Source: Acidimicrobiales bacterium (GTDB lineage: Bacteria; Actinomycetota; Acidimicrobiia; Acidimicrobiales; Aldehydirespiratoraceae). From it: a DNA stretch of 61,389 bases. Of the stretch, positions 60,857 through 61,389 are shown piece by piece. The stretch is taken from assembly GCA_040219515.1 (NCBI GenBank), contig JAVJSI010000016.1, positions 1 through 61,389 on the forward strand. The letters run 5' to 3'. The notes under the pieces were generated by a model. The model was not told the origin of the DNA. It saw only the letters and a list, made by a program, of their open reading frames with translations, and did no database searches. Within the stretch, counting starts at the first letter, position 1. Each line of letters opens with the position of its first letter. A program made the position numbers and the translations under genes.

Positions 60857-61389
60857 GGTGTCTCCGTGGTGAACAGTCGGGAGCCGCCGGGCTCGAGGAT
60901 GCGGAGCTCGTGACAGTCGAGATCCTCGACCGCTTCGAGGCCGACGGCCTCGGGCGCGAGGCTGGTGGCGGTGGCTGTCGCCGCTTCGTCGGCCGCCGGC
61001 CAGGTGGCGAAGACGGCGACGAGCCCAGTGGCCGATTGGAGGAGCGCCGGGGTCTTGGTGCCGTCACAGTTCCAGTCGCCCAGCACCGCGATGTCGGTCG
61101 GGTCGCCGAGACCGTAGCGCCGTCCCTCGTGCACGAACTCGATGGCGGCCTCCGGAGGCTGGGTGGGGCCGGGGACGGGGGTGGCCTCGGCAGTGGTGGT
61201 GGCGGGGGCGGTGCTCGAGGTCGACGTCGACGTCGACGTCGACGTCGACGACAGTGTGGTCGAGGAGGCGGAGGCGACGAGAGGAGCGGACGCCGGGTCG
61301 GCGGTCGTGGGGTCGTTGGCGCCGATCGCCGAGATCAACGAGATTCCTCCAACGGCGACGGCGACCGTGAATGCCGCGGCGACAGGGTG
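60853..61389 (-). CDS. Thr/Ser-rich membrane-anchored protein (5' end outside the window)
   Basis: The frame runs to the right edge without a stop, so the start lies beyond it; 178 residues are visible. It begins with a hydrophobic segment (VAAAFTVAVAVGGISLISAIG). Next is a low-complexity Ser/Thr stretch with STSTST coded by five GTCGAC repeats, and a Thr/Pro-rich linker. The C-terminal ~100 residues (GLGDPTDIAVLGDWNCDGTKTPALLQSATGLVAVFATWP) resemble an FG-GAP/VCBS-type repeat with a DWNCDG calcium-like loop. It overlaps the LysM gene by ATGA, so both probably serve one surface function. Confidence 0.6.
   Translation of the reverse strand, partial: HPVAAAFTVAVAVGGISLISAIGANDPTTADPASAPLVASASSTTLSSTSTSTSTSTSSTAPATTTAEATPVPGPTQPPEAAIEFVHEGRRYGLGDPTDIAVLGDWNCDGTKTPALLQSATGLVAVFATWPAADEAATATATSLAPEAVGLEAVEDLDCHELRILEPGGSRLFTTETP
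61220..61249. repeat. (GTCGAC)5 hexanucleotide repeat
   Basis: Five perfect tandem GTCGAC units within the edge gene, coding STSTST on the minus strand. The unit is palindromic and in-frame, so gain or loss of units would change linker length without a frameshift. Confidence 0.85.

Overview
The window is a chromosomal segment of a high-GC actinobacterium. The gene orders tig-clpP-clpX, rng-rplU-rpmA-obg-proB-proA, comEA-comEC-holA and lepA-hrcA-dnaJ-rsmE, together with PAC2, F420-type, BldD-type and SigK/RskA-type proteins, point to Actinomycetota. A single clpP beside clpX, a complete mreBCD-mrdA-rodA cluster and pilin/tad genes would suit class Acidimicrobiia. That class assignment is inferred; no rRNA is present. 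No prophage, insertion sequence or CRISPR array was seen.

Layout. (1) 1-3.2 kb: tail of a surface-type protein, a cation-chloride-cotransporter-like permease and tRNA-Gly. (2) 3.2-7.9 kb: protein quality control (tig, clpP, clpX), then folC. (3) 8-9.4 kb: two paralogous Flp-type pilins with Thr/Pro stalks. (4) 9.5-15.9 kb: ndk and the rod-shape cluster. (5) 16-21 kb: radical SAM/DUF2344 pair, RNase E/G, L21, L27. (6) 21-25.3 kb: dgt, divergent from a TadE-TadE-TadG operon. (7) 25.4-32.2 kb: obg, proB, proA, interrupted by pspA, murJ and a coiled-coil membrane protein on the other strand. (8) 32.3-37.4 kb: MoxR-VWA-TldD-TldE operon. (9) 37.4-40.2 kb: fasciclin lipoprotein, ECF sigma and RskA-like anti-sigma, plus an acidic lipoprotein. 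(10) 40.2-45 kb: class II DAHP synthase, a sigma-70 factor, nadD, an LCP/LytR_C-like protein and rsfS. (11) 45-49.2 kb: tRNA-Ala, a polytopic GT-C-like protein, an LLM oxidoreductase and PAC2. (12) 49.2-54.7 kb: thioredoxin-TPR, comEA, comEC, FolP2-type gene, holA, rpsT. (13) 54.8-61.4 kb: lepA, hrcA, dnaJ, rsmE, a BldD-type regulator with an intact c-di-GMP motif, and a LysM protein with a partial partner.

Two themes stand out. First, many genes have a TANNNT hexamer 6-10 nt before the start codon and no ribosome binding site, as expected for leaderless mRNAs; this also fixes several start codons. Second, the window carries parts of a type IVc pilus/surface programme (extended Flp pilins, TadE/TadG-like pseudopilins, a c-di-GMP-responsive BldD-type regulator, Thr-rich surface proteins) without the Tad motor genes. 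Intergenic gaps are short; none exceeds 300 bases.
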